Numbered from the stretch's first letter, positions 37,685-48,155 are shown. The stretch: 64,000 nt of DNA from Gordonia aichiensis NBRC 108223 (GCF_000332975.1 NZ_BANR01000004.1:372001-436000); one strand, 5' to 3'. A program made the numbers and translations. The notes: generated by a model from the letters alone, not told the origin.

Positions 37685-40600
37685 ATGGCCGAGACCACCA
37701 CCGTCGACACGCTCTGCGCCTACTGCGGCGTCGGCTGCGGGATGGTGCTGCACGTGTCGGCGCCCGACGGCAACAGCCTCCCGCTGGTGACCAAGACCAC
37801 CGGGCGCAAGGACCACCCGACGAACTTCGGCAGGTTGTGTACCAAGGGATCGACGACCTCGGACATGCTCGCCGCGCCGGGACGAATGGACAAGGCCTCG
37901 ATGCGGACCTCCCGCGACGCCGACCGTGAGTCGGTGGGTATCGACCACGCCATCGGCTTCGCCGCTCGGCGGATGCGCGACATCGTCGACGAGCACGGTC
38001 CGGATTCGGTCGCGGTGTACGTGTCCGGCCAGATGTCGACCGAGGCACAGTACCTGTCGAACAAGTTCACCAAAGGTTTCCTGCGCAGCATCAACATCGA
38101 ATCCAACTCCCGGCTGTGCATGGCCAGCGCCGGAACCGGGTACAAGCAGTCCCTCGGCGCCGACGGACCGCCCGGGTCGTACCAGGACTTCGACACCGCC
38201 GACCTGTTCCTGGTCATCGGCTCCAACATGGCCGACTGCCACCCGATCCTGTTCCTACGCATGATGGAACGGGTCAAGGCCGGCGCGAAACTGGTCGTCG
38301 TCGACCCCCGTCGCACCGCCACCGCAGCCAAGGCCGACCTCTACCTGCAGGTGGCTCCGGGCACCGATCTGGCGCTCCTGAACGGGCTGTTGCACCTGCT
38401 GATCGAATCCGATGCGCTTGATCATGACTTCATCGACGACTACACCGAGGGATTCGACGCCACCGCGGAACTCGTCGCCGAGTACACCCCCGCCAGTGTC
38501 AGTGAGATCACCGGCATCGCCGAAGACGACATCCGCACTCTCGCATCCTGGATCGGGGCCTCGACGGACTGGATGAGTTGCTGGACGATGGGCCTCAACC
38601 AGTCCGTACACGGGACCTGGCACACCAACGCGTTGATCAACCTGCACCTGGCAACTGGTGCGATCTGCCGCGTAGGGAGCGGACCATTCTCGCTCACCGG
38701 CCAACCCAACGCCATGGGTGGCCGCGAAATGGGTTACATGGGGCCGGGATTGCCGGGTCAGCGCGCGGTGATCTCGGAGGCCGACCGCGACTTCTGTGAG
38801 GACGCCTGGGGACTGCCGCGCGGATCGATTCGCTCCGAGGTCGGCGGCGGCACCATCGACATGTTCGATCGGATGGCCGACGGCACCATCAAGGCCTGCT
38901 GGATCATCTGCACCAATCCGGTTGCGAGCGTGGCCAACCGGTCGCGGGTGATCGAAGCGCTGCGCCGCTGCGAACTCGTCGTGGTCCAGGACGTCTTCGC
39001 CGAGAACGAGACCATGCGCTACGCCGACGTCGCCCTGCCCGCCACCCTGTGGACAGAATCCGACGGGGTCATGATCAACTCCGAACGCAACCTCACCCTT
39101 TTCGCGCCCGCGGTCTCGCCACCGGGCGATGCTCTGCCCGATTGGCAGCTGATCTGTCGTATCGCGACCGAGATGGGATACGGCGAGGGTTTCGCGTTCG
39201 AGACCGCAGAAGAGGTGTTCGAGGAGATCAAACAGTTCTGGAATCCGAAGACCGGCTGGGACATTCGCGGAGCCAGTTACGCCAGGTTACGCGATACGCC
39301 GCTGCAGTGGCCGTGTCCGCCCGGCGATGACGCCGACCGTCATCCGGTCCGCTACCTCAATGACGGCCACAGTCAGACCAAGGTGATCCGACCCGACGGC
39401 ACCACACCCGACTTCGTGTTTCCCACGCCGAGCGGCCGCGCCGTCTTCCATGCGCGGCCATACCTGCCGCCCGCCGAGATGCCCGACGACGAGTTCCCGC
39501 TGATTCTCAACACCGGAAGACTTGCTCATCAGTGGCACACGATGACCAAGACCGGTCGGGTCGCCAAGCTCAACAAACTCAATCCGACACCCTTCGTCGA
39601 GATCAACCCCGAGGATGCCGCGGGATTCGGTGTGTCGGAGGGAGATTCGGTGCGCGTGCGATCGCGTCGTGGTGCGGCGGTCCTTCCCGCAGTGATCACC
39701 GACCGGGTCCGTGCGGGTAACTGCTTCGCGCCCTTCCACTGGAGTGACATGTTCGGCCCCGACGTCGCGATCAACGCGGTGACCAACGACGCCGTCGATC
39801 CCGCGTCGCTGCAACCGGAGTTCAAGGTGAGTGCGGTTGCGGTGGAGAAGGTGTCGGCATCGGTGCAGCAATCCCCGGCGGCACTTCCCTCGGGGAACGA
39901 CCTCGCCTCCGCACTCGGCATCGCACCCGATGCGGCGCCACCGGTATTGTCCGAGGTCGAGCGCGCGTACGTGTCCGGGATGCTGGCGGGGGTGCGCAGT
40001 GCGGACGCGGCAGCGGGCGTCCCGGTCGTGCCGTCTCAGGCCCCGCTCTCCGAGGAACACCGGGCGTGGATCAACGGAGTGCTGGCGGGCGCCTTCTCGC
40101 GAGCCGCGCCCGACCAAACCGCGCCCCACGGGCAGACCGAGGCCGCAACCACGCCGAAGGTCGAGGTCCTGTGGGCATCCCAGACCGGCACTGTCGAGGA
40201 CTACGCGCCGGTGGTGGCGCACTCGCTGTCGTCGAACGGGATCACGGCGGTGGCACGCACGCTCGACGACGCGGGCGTCGATGCGTTGGCCCAGGACGCG
40301 ACGGTCCTGATCGTCACGTCGACGACCGGCGACGGCGACCCGCCCGACAACGCCGCGGCCTTCTGGGACGCGCTCAGCGGTGACGATGCGCCGCCGTTGC
40401 ACGGCTTGCGCTATGGGCTGCTCGCCTTCGGCGATCCCAGCTACGACGAGTTCTGCGGATTCGGGAAGAAGCTCGACGCCCGACTCGTCGAGCTGGGCGC
40501 GACCCGACTGGTGGAGCGGGCCGACTGCGAACCGGATTTCGAGTCCACAGCACAGGGTTGGCTCGACGCGGTCGCCGAAGAGCTCGCGGCCGACGCAGTC

Positions 40601-41794
40601 TCATCCGCCAGTACGGAGACGGTGCCGGCCACGGTTGCCCCGCAGAACAAGACAGCCCCCGCCGACCGCGCGGTTGCTCCGTACGGCCGCAAGAATCCGC
40701 TGGTGACCTCACTCATCCGCAACACCCGGCTGAGCGGTCCCGGGTCGAGCAAGGATGTGCGCCGGTTCGGATTCGCACTCCCCGACGGCACCCTCAGCTA
40801 CGAGGCGGGTGATGCGCTCGCCGTGCGCCCGCGCAACAGCCCCGCCTACGTCGACGAGTTCTTGAGACTCACCGGTCTCGACGGCGACCAGATCGTCACG
40901 GTCGGCGGAGAGGAGATGCTGCTTTACCGGGCGTTCTACGAGCGTCTCGATATCGCGAAGATCACCCCGGGGTTGCTGAGCTTCATCGCGCAGCGACATC
41001 CCTCCGATGACCTCACCGCGCTATTGCGCCCGGAGAACCGCGACACCCTCGACGACTGGATGTGGGGACGACTGTCGGCCGACCTGCTGGTGACACATCC
41101 GGTCGACGCGACAGTCGACGAATGGCTCGGCGTCCTCACCCCGCTCGCGCCCAGGCAGTACTCGATCTCGTCGAGTCCGCGCGAGAGCCCGAACGAGGTG
41201 CAGCTGACCGTGTCCGTGGTGCGACACAACGTGCACGGGGTCGCACGTCACGGCATCTGCTCGACATACCTCGCCGACCATGCAGACGGCGATCCCGTCG
41301 CGATCTGGGTGCAGCGTTCGGCGAATTTCAAGCCACCCACCGACCCCGAGGTCCCGATGATCATGGTCGGACCGGGTACCGGGATCGCGCCGTTTCGTGC
41401 CTTTCTGCATGAGCGCCGGGCGCTCGGGCACACTGGACGCAATTGGTTGTTCTTCGGCGAACAGCACTCAGCAACCGACTTCTACTACCGCGACGAGCTC
41501 GAAACCTTCCGCAGGGACGGACATCTGACCGATCTCGATCTCGCCTTCTCTCGCGACCAGGATCGCAAGATCTACGTCCAGGACCGCATGATCGAGAAGG
41601 GTGCGCAGTTGTGGCGCTGGCTCAACGAGGGTGCCTACTTCTACGTCTGCGGCGACAAGTCCCGCATGGCCCGCGACGTCGACGCTGCGCTCACCCGTAT
41701 CGTCGCCGAGCACGGGAAACTCTCCGGCGCGAGTGCCGAGGCGTATGTGAAAGCACTTGCGGCAGAGAAACGGTATGTCCGAGACGTCTACTAG
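37685..41794 (+). CDS. nasA: Assimilatory nitrate reductase fused to a CysJ-like flavoprotein
   Basis: The 1369-residue protein combines catalysis and electron delivery. Residues 1-700 are a molybdopterin oxidoreductase with a [4Fe-4S] site (Cys11, Cys14, Cys18, Cys52) and the Mo-bisMGD domains ending [12 protein letters not shown] linker of about 130 residues with two copies of a [YW]xxGxLAG-like motif follows. Then come a flavodoxin domain (about 826-970, [12 protein letters not shown]), an FAD-binding domain (about 1000-1170, RQYSISSSP) and an NADPH domain (about 1229-1369, [17 protein letters not shown]). It should reduce nitrate to nitrite directly from NADPH. Start ATG at 37685 chosen ([11 protein letters not shown]); 37664 is also open. 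Confidence 0.93.
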   Translation: MAETTTVDTLCAYCGVGCGMVLHVSAPDGNSLPLVTKTTGRKDHPTNFGRLCTKGSTTSDMLAAPGRMDKASMRTSRDADRESVGIDHAIGFAARRMRDIVDEHGPDSVAVYVSGQMSTEAQYLSNKFTKGFLRSINIESNSRLCMASAGTGYKQSLGADGPPGSYQDFDTADLFLVIGSNMADCHPILFLRMMERVKAGAKLVVVDPRRTATAAKADLYLQVAPGTDLALLNGLLHLLIESDALDHDFIDDYTEGFDATAELVAEYTPASVSEITGIAEDDIRTLASWIGASTDWMSCWTMGLNQSVHGTWHTNALINLHLATGAICRVGSGPFSLTGQPNAMGGREMGYMGPGLPGQRAVISEADRDFCEDAWGLPRGSIRSEVGGGTIDMFDRMADGTIKACWIICTNPVASVANRSRVIEALRRCELVVVQDVFAENETMRYADVALPATLWTESDGVMINSERNLTLFAPAVSPPGDALPDWQLICRIATEMGYGEGFAFETAEEVFEEIKQFWNPKTGWDIRGASYARLRDTPLQWPCPPGDDADRHPVRYLNDGHSQTKVIRPDGTTPDFVFPTPSGRAVFHARPYLPPAEMPDDEFPLILNTGRLAHQWHTMTKTGRVAKLNKLNPTPFVEINPEDAAGFGVSEGDSVRVRSRRGAAVLPAVITDRVRAGNCFAPFHWSDMFGPDVAINAVTNDAVDPASLQPEFKVSAVAVEKVSASVQQSPAALPSGNDLASALGIAPDAAPPVLSEVERAYVSGMLAGVRSADAAAGVPVVPSQAPLSEEHRAWINGVLAGAFSRAAPDQTAPHGQTEAATTPKVEVLWASQTGTVEDYAPVVAHSLSSNGITAVARTLDDAGVDALAQDATVLIVTSTTGDGDPPDNAAAFWDALSGDDAPPLHGLRYGLLAFGDPSYDEFCGFGKKLDARLVELGATRLVERADCEPDFESTAQGWLDAVAEELAADAVSSASTETVPATVAPQNKTAPADRAVAPYGRKNPLVTSLIRNTRLSGPGSSKDVRRFGFALPDGTLSYEAGDALAVRPRNSPAYVDEFLRLTGLDGDQIVTVGGEEMLLYRAFYERLDIAKITPGLLSFIAQRHPSDDLTALLRPENRDTLDDWMWGRLSADLLVTHPVDATVDEWLGVLTPLAPRQYSISSSPRESPNEVQLTVSVVRHNVHGVARHGICSTYLADHADGDPVAIWVQRSANFKPPTDPEVPMIMVGPGTGIAPFRAFLHERRALGHTGRNWLFFGEQHSATDFYYRDELETFRRDGHLTDLDLAFSRDQDRKIYVQDRMIEKGAQLWRWLNEGAYFYVCGDKSRMARDVDAALTRIVAEHGKLSGASAEAYVKALAAEKRYVRDVY

Positions 41795-41823
41795 CACCAC
41801 CGACAGAGAGGTCACCAGAGCCC

Positions 41824-42177
41824 ATGAGCGACACCAGCACACCCCGATTCCTGCAGGGACGATTTTCGTTCGCGGGCAAGGGATTCGACTCCCTCGATGT
41901 CATTGATTCATCGCTGACCATCACCGTTCCCGACGGCGCCACACTCCAGGCCGTGTACTTCCGGGGTGGCAACAGCGCCGACGCGATGATCACGATCGCG
42001 CTGATGCACAACGGCGAACCGGTGCGCTACTTTCCCATCGCCGCACAGGGCGCCACGCACGTGCCGCTGCGGTTGGTCGAGGATTTCATCGAGGGTGCCG
42101 ACCTGTCGTTGGCGCTCACCGCACCCGCGGGCGCGGAGGGCACCGTGGTGATCGACCTGGGGCTGGTGGAGTTCTGA
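41824..42177 (+). CDS. Small conserved-looking protein of unknown function in the nitrate operon
   Basis: The 117-residue product has no signal peptide or helix and looks like an all-beta domain: RFLQGRFSFAGKGFDSLDVI, SLTITVPDGATLQAVYFRGG, AMITIALMHNGEPVRYFPI, HVPLRLVEDFIEGADLSLALTAPAGAEGTVVIDLGLVEF (cut by strands). I do not recognise a family. AGAGAGG precedes the ATG. It is 29 bases after nasA and its TGA overlaps the nirB2 ATG (TGATG). Position suggests an assembly factor, a subunit of nitrate or nitrite reductase, or a metal or anion binder. None is shown by sequence. Confidence 0.75.
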   Translation: MSDTSTPRFLQGRFSFAGKGFDSLDVIDSSLTITVPDGATLQAVYFRGGNSADAMITIALMHNGEPVRYFPIAAQGATHVPLRLVEDFIEGADLSLALTAPAGAEGTVVIDLGLVEF

Positions 42178-44648
42178 TGCCCGTGCACTCGTTGGTGGTG
42201 GTGGGCAACGGCATGGCCGGTGCACGGGCTATCGAGGAGATCCTCGCGCGCGGTGGTGGCGAGCGCTTCGACATCACGGTCTTCGGCGACGAACCGTACG
42301 GCAACTACAACCGCATCGCCCTCTCACACGTCCTCGCCGGTACCGATGATCCCGACAACATCTACCTGAACACGGTCGCGTGGTACCGCGACAACGGGAT
42401 CGATCTGCGCGCAGGTGTGCGGGTGGTGCGCATCGACCCGTATGCCAGAGTCGTGCTGGGCGACGACGGTTCCCGGGTGCGTTACGACAAGCTCGTCATC
42501 GCCACGGGCAGCCGGGCATTCTTCCCGCCCATCGACGGCCTCTGGGTCGATGACACCACCCTGCTCGGCGGTGTCTTCGGATTCCGCAGCCTCGACGACA
42601 CCCGCGCCATCATCGAGCACGCCGACGACGCGACCCATGCCGTGGTCATCGGCGGGGGATTGCTCGGCCTCGAGGCGGCCTACGGGCTGCACGGGCGTGG
42701 TCTGGACGCGACCGTCGTGCACTCGGGGCCGATTCTGATGAACGCGCAGCTCGACGACACCGGGGGTGCCGTGCTGCGCAACGCGATCGAGGCCACGGGA
42801 CTCGACGTCGTCACCGGTAAGCGCACGACGCACGCCTTCGCCGATCGTGAGAACGCGATCACCGCAGTGGGTTTCGCCGACGGTGAGCGGCTCGACTGTG
42901 ATCTTCTGGTGCTCGCGACCGGCATCAGGCCCAACGTGGGGCTTGCGCGCGGCGCTGGGTTGACCGTCGAGCGGGCCATCGTCGTCGACGATCACATGAG
43001 GTCGATCGACGACGACGACATCTACGTCGTCGGCGAGTGCGCTCAGCATCGCGGACAGGTGTACGGGCTCGTCGCGCCGCTCTGGGAACAGGCGAAGGTG
43101 CTCGCCGACCACATCACGGACACCGATGAATCCGCCGCCTATCGCGGTTCGCGGACGTCGACCAAGCTCAAGGTCGCCGGCGTTGACGTCGCCCAGATGG
43201 GGGTCAAGGCACCGGAACTCGACGACGATGAGTATCTCCAGTTCTACGAGCCCCGCCACGGCGTCTACAAAACCGTCGTGATCCGTGACAACAAACTCGT
43301 CGGCGCGACGCTGGTCGGCGATGTCAGCAAGGTCTCCTTCCTCATGCAGGCGTTCGACCAACGCAGCGAGCTGCCGGACGAGCGACTCTCGCTGATGTTC
43401 GACATCGGAACCCCCGACGCCGCAACGGGAGTCGCGGAACTCTCCGACGATGCGCAGATATGCAACTGCAACGGCGTCGACAAGGCAGCCATCGTCGGCT
43501 GCGTCGCTCAGGGCGCCACGTCGGTGTCGGGGGTGATGGCGGCAACCCGCGCGGGAAAGGGGTGTGGCTCATGCAAGGGGCTTGTGACCCAGCTCGTCGA
43601 GTGGGCGGCGGGCGATGCGGTCACCGACGATCCGTCCGCGAACTGGTATGTGCCCGCGATTCCGTACGAGAAACCCGAACTCATGCGGCTCATCCGCGAA
43701 CTGAAACTGCACTCGGTGCGTTCGGTCTTCGCTGCCCTGGCTCCCGACGGCACGGAGGACGCCAACTCCAAGATGGGTCTCTCGTCGTTGTTGGAGATGA
43801 TGTGGGGGGCCGACTTCATCGACGAACGCGCGGAGCGATTCATCAATGACAGGGTGCACGCGAACATCCAACGCGACGGCACATTTTCCGTTGTGCCACA
43901 GATGAAGGGCGGCGTGACAAGCGTGGACCAACTACGCAAGATCGCCGACGTCGCAGAGAAGTACGACGTTCCGATGATCAAGCTCACCGGTGGTCAGCGC
44001 ATCGATCTGCTCGGCGTCCGCAAAGAGGACCTGCCGAACGTGTGGGCCGATCTCGACATGCCATCGGGCTTCGCCTACGGCAAGAGCTTCCGCACCGTGA
44101 AAACCTGTGTGGGCAGCGACTTCTGCAGATTCGGTGTCGGCGACTCCACGGCGCTGGGAATCGCACTGGAAGAGCGCTATCAGGGCATCGCAGGGCCGGC
44201 CAAGATGAAGTTGGCGGTCACCGGATGCCCGCGCAACTGTGCCGAGGCGCTGTGCAAAGACCTCGGCGTGGTCGCGATCGACGGCGGGAAGTGGGAGATC
44301 TACGTGGGCGGAGCCGCGGGCGCGCACATCCGCAAAGGTGATCTGCTCGCGACCGTCGACAGTCCCGACGAGGTGATGATCCTGGCGGGCCGATTCCTCC
44401 AGTACTACCGGGAGAACGCGAAATGGCTCGAGCGTACCTACGCCTGGGTGCCGCGATACGGCATCGATAAGATCCGGGCCGTCGTCGTCGACGATGCCGA
44501 AGGCATTGCGCAGCAACTCGATACCAACATGCAGCGATCGGTCGCCGCCTATCGCGACCCGTGGCAGGACGGCAAGGAGCCTGCCACGCCGGGCCAGTTC
44601 CGCTCGGCTCTGCCGTTGCTGCCGCTGCCGCAGGTGCCGGTCCGATGA
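42177..44648 (+). CDS. nirB2: Nitrite reductase [NAD(P)H] large subunit, copy 2
   Basis: The 823-residue paralogue of nirB1 has FAD/NAD(P) domains (LVVVGNGMAGARAIEEIL, VVIGGGLLGLEAAYGL), one BFD-like cluster (CNCNG and CGSCKGL) and the siroheme/[4Fe-4S] cysteines Cys644 and Cys650 in TCVGSDFC, with Cys684 and Cys688 in GCPRNCAEA. It lacks the second CxxC pair (CEICKP in copy 1), which is replaced by SKMGLSSLLEMMWG. It differs enough from copy 1 to be a separate type rather than a recent duplicate. It overlaps the next gene by ATGA. Confidence 0.93.
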   Translation: MPVHSLVVVGNGMAGARAIEEILARGGGERFDITVFGDEPYGNYNRIALSHVLAGTDDPDNIYLNTVAWYRDNGIDLRAGVRVVRIDPYARVVLGDDGSRVRYDKLVIATGSRAFFPPIDGLWVDDTTLLGGVFGFRSLDDTRAIIEHADDATHAVVIGGGLLGLEAAYGLHGRGLDATVVHSGPILMNAQLDDTGGAVLRNAIEATGLDVVTGKRTTHAFADRENAITAVGFADGERLDCDLLVLATGIRPNVGLARGAGLTVERAIVVDDHMRSIDDDDIYVVGECAQHRGQVYGLVAPLWEQAKVLADHITDTDESAAYRGSRTSTKLKVAGVDVAQMGVKAPELDDDEYLQFYEPRHGVYKTVVIRDNKLVGATLVGDVSKVSFLMQAFDQRSELPDERLSLMFDIGTPDAATGVAELSDDAQICNCNGVDKAAIVGCVAQGATSVSGVMAATRAGKGCGSCKGLVTQLVEWAAGDAVTDDPSANWYVPAIPYEKPELMRLIRELKLHSVRSVFAALAPDGTEDANSKMGLSSLLEMMWGADFIDERAERFINDRVHANIQRDGTFSVVPQMKGGVTSVDQLRKIADVAEKYDVPMIKLTGGQRIDLLGVRKEDLPNVWADLDMPSGFAYGKSFRTVKTCVGSDFCRFGVGDSTALGIALEERYQGIAGPAKMKLAVTGCPRNCAEALCKDLGVVAIDGGKWEIYVGGAAGAHIRKGDLLATVDSPDEVMILAGRFLQYYRENAKWLERTYAWVPRYGIDKIRAVVVDDAEGIAQQLDTNMQRSVAAYRDPWQDGKEPATPGQFRSALPLLPLPQVPVR

Positions 44649-44956
44649 GTGAGGTCGCGCTCGGCAACATAGCCGACATCCCGCCGGGGGAGGGACGGGC
44701 GTTCGGTGTCCGCGGCGTCCAGATCGCGGTCTTCCGGTTACGCGACGATTCGTTGCGCGCTCTCGACGCGGTGTGCCCGCATCGCGGCGGACCGCTCGCC
44801 GACGCATTGATCGACGACTGCGTCGTCGTCTGCCCACTGCACAACCACACCTACGATCTGACCACGGGCAACGAGGTGGCTTTCGGTGGTGCAGGAGTGC
44901 GTGCATACGCGGTGCGCGCCGACGCCGCAGGCGAGATCTCGGTCGACCTGGACTGA
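44645..44956 (+). CDS. nirD2: Rieske [2Fe-2S] small subunit of nitrite reductase, copy 2
   Basis: The 103-residue protein has a complete Rieske site: CPHRGGPLADA (Cys-x-His) and CPLHNHTYDL (Cys-x-x-His). Such proteins pair with some NirB/NasD enzymes. It starts at the ATG at 44645 overlapping the nirB2 stop. It is the last gene of the nitrate block and ends 27 bases from the converging kstR stop. Confidence 0.92.
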   Translation: MSEVALGNIADIPPGEGRAFGVRGVQIAVFRLRDDSLRALDAVCPHRGGPLADALIDDCVVVCPLHNHTYDLTTGNEVAFGGAGVRAYAVRADAAGEISVDLD

Positions 44957-44983
44957 GCTCCAGAACGCGGGCGGTGCGCTCTG

Positions 44984-45712
44984 CTATGCGTCCGCGGCGA
45001 CCCGGCCTTTGAGTAGCAGCCGGACGGTGAGCTCGAGCCGGTTCGTCACGTCGGTCGCCGAAGCGCGACGCGTGAGCCACTGGACCAGGTTCGACATCCA
45101 CACGTCCGAGAGCACGCGCGCGATGGCGAGTTCTTCCTCGCTCGGTTCACCGTCGTCGACGATCGCGCCTGCGAAGAGTCGATCGATGATCGAGGCCACC
45201 TGATCGACCTCTGCGGTCGCCGACGCGTCGGCGAACATGAAGGCGCGCGTCATGGCCTCGGTGAGCAGCGGATCGCGCTGCATCGCAAAGGTGATCATGT
45301 CGAGCACGTGACGAAGTCGCTCGATGGCGTTGTCGCCCTGCAGCTGGGAACGGTCGACGCGGGTCTCGACGCGCTCGAACTCGCGCGCGAGTGCGGTGAC
45401 GAGCAGATGCACCTTCGACGGGAAGTAGCGATACAGGGTGCCCACCGCGACGTCGGCCTTCTCGGCGACCGTGCGCATCTGCACTGCGTCGTATCCGCCC
45501 TTGGAGGCGAGGGCGAGCGTGGCGTCGAGGATGCGGCGTCGACGATCACGCTGGGCTGCCGAACCACTCTCCGTCGTCGATGGCGCAGGTCCCGCGGACG
45601 TGGTGTCGGGCTGCGCGGGAGCGCCTTTGGCGGCGGCAGATTTCGACGCCGCTCCCTTGTTCGGATTCGGTGCCGACTTCTGTGGCACGGCATCTTCAGA
45701 CGACCGGGTCAT
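44984..45712 (-). CDS. kstR: TetR family repressor KstR of steroid catabolism
   Basis: KstR represses cholesterol and steroid catabolic genes until 3-oxo-cholestenoyl-CoA binds. The helix-turn-helix is in MRTVAEKADVAVGTLYRYFPSK with the following VHLLVTALAREFERV. The C-terminal effector domain has MQRDPLLTEAMTRAFMFADASA and VWMSNLVQWLTRRASATDV, which match mycobacterial KstR closely from memory. It is divergent from fadE34, as in M. tuberculosis. At 242 residues it is longer than usual because of about 50 Ala/Pro/Lys/Ser-rich residues before the HTH. The ATG at 45712 is used; GTG at 45688 is possible. Confidence 0.93.
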   Translation of the reverse strand: MTRSSEDAVPQKSAPNPNKGAASKSAAAKGAPAQPDTTSAGPAPSTTESGSAAQRDRRRRILDATLALASKGGYDAVQMRTVAEKADVAVGTLYRYFPSKVHLLVTALAREFERVETRVDRSQLQGDNAIERLRHVLDMITFAMQRDPLLTEAMTRAFMFADASATAEVDQVASIIDRLFAGAIVDDGEPSEEELAIARVLSDVWMSNLVQWLTRRASATDVTNRLELTVRLLLKGRVAADA

Positions 45713-45794
45713 GTGTAGGCGACATCCTCATCTCGTGCCTGCCGACGCCATCGAGGGCGTCGGAAGATCTGGTGGACAAATACCCCCTCAGCCC

Positions 45795-45812
45795 ATTAGA
45801 ACAGGTTCTAAT
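45795..45812. promoter_or_regulatory. KstR box between kstR and fadE34
   Basis: ATTAGAACAGGTTCTAAT is an 18-base perfect palindrome with a 2-base centre and fits the KstR consensus TnnAACnnGTTnnA. It can control both divergent genes. Confidence 0.9.
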
Positions 45813-45846
45813 TCTTCGCCACAACCGACATGCAGAGGATTTCAGC

Positions 45847-48039
45847 GTGAGCCTTGCCACGTCCGCCGAACAGATCGCCGTCTGTGACGCCATTTCCGCG
45901 TGGGCGACGCGTCGTCGTACCACGGACATCGTACGGGCTGAACTGGAGAAACCGCGCGACCACTGGCGCGACCTGTTTCCGGAACTGGCCGAGTTGGGGG
46001 TGTTCGCCGCGGTGCTCGACGAGGCTCAGGGAGGCATCGGCGCCTCCTTCGTCGACACCGCCGCGATGGTCGAACAATGCGGAGCGGGGTTGGTGCCGGG
46101 TCCGGTCGCGGAGACCGTTGTAGCGGCCCTGGCGCTGTCGATGTCGACGGATTCGCGTGCCGCAGGCGCACGCGAATCGCTGGTGGCGGGCGAGGCATCC
46201 GCTGTAATCCCAGCTCTCACCCGTGCGGGTGGCGCGGCTGTGGTGACGGGCGGCTGTGTCGATCTCGGCAGCGTCGTCGGGTATGTCGATGGCAGCGTGA
46301 TCCTGGCCGAACTCGCCGGTGAGGGCCTCGATGAGGGCTGGTATGTGATCCCGGCAGAGGCGGGCGTGCGCGAGGCCGCCCCGGCGCAGGGGCTCGACGG
46401 GAGGGGGTCGGTCAGTCGCCTGCGTGTAGTCGGTCTGGGCGTCGACGACCTGCTCGCACTCGACGACGGCGACGTGATCGCAGGCGCGTTGTCGGCAACC
46501 ACGGCCGCGTACGCCAGCGGCGTGACGCGCTGGGTGCTCGACACCGCGGTGGAGTACGCCACGGTGCGGACACAGTTCGGCGTACCGATCGGTTCGTTCC
46601 AGGCCGTCAAGCACATCTGCGCCGACATGCTCTGCCGCAGCGAGCAGGTCACCGCGGCGGCCTGGGACCTCGCGGCGGCGGTCGACGCAGCCCTCGCCGC
46701 TCCGCCCGGCGACCCCGAAGGCGACACTGCGCGGGAGCAACTCGCGTTCTCCCGGCTCGCCGCCGACGTGCTGGTCGCGTCGCTGCCCGTGGCGAGCGCC
46801 GAGGACTGCATCCAGGTGCTCGGCGGCATCGGGTTCACCTTCGAGCACGACGCACACCTCTACCTGCGAACCGCACTGGCGCTACGGGCCGCGACCGCCG
46901 CGACGTCGACTCAGCGTGCACAACTCGGCCGCCTCGGCATCCTCGGCCGGCGTCGACATTTCGAACTCGACCTGAGTGCGGTGGAACATCGTCGCGACGC
47001 GATCAGGGCAGATATCGACGACATCGCGGCGGCCGCACCTGCTGCGAAACGGGCGATGATGGTCGAATCCGGTTATCTCACCCCGCATTGGCCGTCGCCG
47101 TACGGACTCGGGGCCGACCCAGCCCTGCAGTTGCTCATCGACGCTGAGTTCGAACGTGCGGGCGTCGAGCGTCCCGATCTCGTGATCGGCGCATGGGCGA
47201 TTCCGACCATCCTCGAACACGGAACCCCCGAGCAGCGCGCGCGTTTCGTGCGGCCGACCCTCGACGGCGACATCGTCTGGTGCCAGTTGTTCAGCGAGCC
47301 CGAGGCAGGCTCCGACCTCGCGTCGCTGCGTACCAGGGCCGTTCGCGCCGACGGTGGTTGGCGCCTGTCGGGGCAGAAGATCTGGACGTCACAGGCACAC
47401 AACGCGCAGTGGGGGATCTGCCTGGCGCGCACCGATCCCGAGGCGCCGAAACACAAGGGCATCACCTATTTCCTCGTCGACATGTCGGCGACCGGAATCG
47501 ACATCCGGCCGCTGCGCGAGCTGTCGGGCCAGGCGAACTTCAACGAGGTCTTCCTCGACGACGTGTTCGTTCCCGACGAGTGCGTCGTCGGCGAGGTCAA
47601 CGGTGGCTGGCGACTGGCTCGCACGACGCTTGCCAATGAACGTGTGGCGATGGGCGGCTCGGGGCTGGGCAAGGAGATGGACGCATTGCTCGCTCAGATC
47701 GGGTCCATGGAGCGGGAACTGACCGACGACGAGCTGCGGCGGCTGGGTGAGCTGGTCGCCGACGCGCACGTCGGACGTGTCCTCGACGCCCTCGCGGTGA
47801 CCCGACGGTTGGCGGGCCACGATCCGGGAGCGGTGTCGAGCGTGCGCAAGCTGATCGGCGTCGCACACCGCCAGTCGGTACCCGAATTCGGTCTCGATCT
47901 GCTCGGCGTCGACGGTGTGGCGGCTGGTGAGGCCTCCGAGCAGCTACTGCAGAACAGGTGTCTGTCCATCGCGGGCGGCACCACCCAGATCTTGAGAACA
48001 GCAGCGGCGGAACGGATTCTCGGTCTGCCGCGCGGCTGA
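45847..48039 (+). CDS. fadE34: Fused double acyl-CoA dehydrogenase FadE34 (ChsE3-like)
   Basis: The 730-residue protein has two acyl-CoA dehydrogenase halves in one chain. The first (1-350) has VEYATVRTQFGVPIGSFQAVKHICADML and IQVLGGIGFTFEHDAHLYLR. The second has WCQLFSEPEAGSDLASLRT, SGQKIWTSQAHNAQW and SIAGGTTQILRTAAAERILGLPR. FadE34 in M. tuberculosis is a fused dehydrogenase for steroid side-chain CoA esters. The start is GTG at 45847, with AGAGGA 8 bases before; the open frame from 45580 overlaps kstR and is rejected. A KstR box lies 35 bases upstream. Confidence 0.87.
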   Translation: MSLATSAEQIAVCDAISAWATRRRTTDIVRAELEKPRDHWRDLFPELAELGVFAAVLDEAQGGIGASFVDTAAMVEQCGAGLVPGPVAETVVAALALSMSTDSRAAGARESLVAGEASAVIPALTRAGGAAVVTGGCVDLGSVVGYVDGSVILAELAGEGLDEGWYVIPAEAGVREAAPAQGLDGRGSVSRLRVVGLGVDDLLALDDGDVIAGALSATTAAYASGVTRWVLDTAVEYATVRTQFGVPIGSFQAVKHICADMLCRSEQVTAAAWDLAAAVDAALAAPPGDPEGDTAREQLAFSRLAADVLVASLPVASAEDCIQVLGGIGFTFEHDAHLYLRTALALRAATAATSTQRAQLGRLGILGRRRHFELDLSAVEHRRDAIRADIDDIAAAAPAAKRAMMVESGYLTPHWPSPYGLGADPALQLLIDAEFERAGVERPDLVIGAWAIPTILEHGTPEQRARFVRPTLDGDIVWCQLFSEPEAGSDLASLRTRAVRADGGWRLSGQKIWTSQAHNAQWGICLARTDPEAPKHKGITYFLVDMSATGIDIRPLRELSGQANFNEVFLDDVFVPDECVVGEVNGGWRLARTTLANERVAMGGSGLGKEMDALLAQIGSMERELTDDELRRLGELVADAHVGRVLDALAVTRRLAGHDPGAVSSVRKLIGVAHRQSVPEFGLDLLGVDGVAAGEASEQLLQNRCLSIAGGTTQILRTAAAERILGLPRG

Positions 48040-48108
48040 CAAACGTCGCGACCTGTGAATCTGCAGATCAACCCGCAATTCGCCCATCAAGGGCGCCGAG
48101 TCTGATAC

Positions 48109-48128
48109 AACTAGAACGAGTTCTAGTT
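48109..48128 (+). promoter_or_regulatory. KstR box before the chsE1-ltp2 operon
   Basis: AACTAGAACGAGTTCTAGTT is a 20-base palindrome with a 2-base centre, 28 bases before the GTG start. It fits the KstR consensus. Confidence 0.9.
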
Positions 48129-48155
48129 TTGCTGATTGTGAGAAGGGGACCGTCG

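Noticed and set aside
31196..44956. Nitrate cluster as a recently acquired island
   Set aside because: No integrase, tRNA, direct repeats or visible shift in base composition at its edges; the order matches other actinomycetes.
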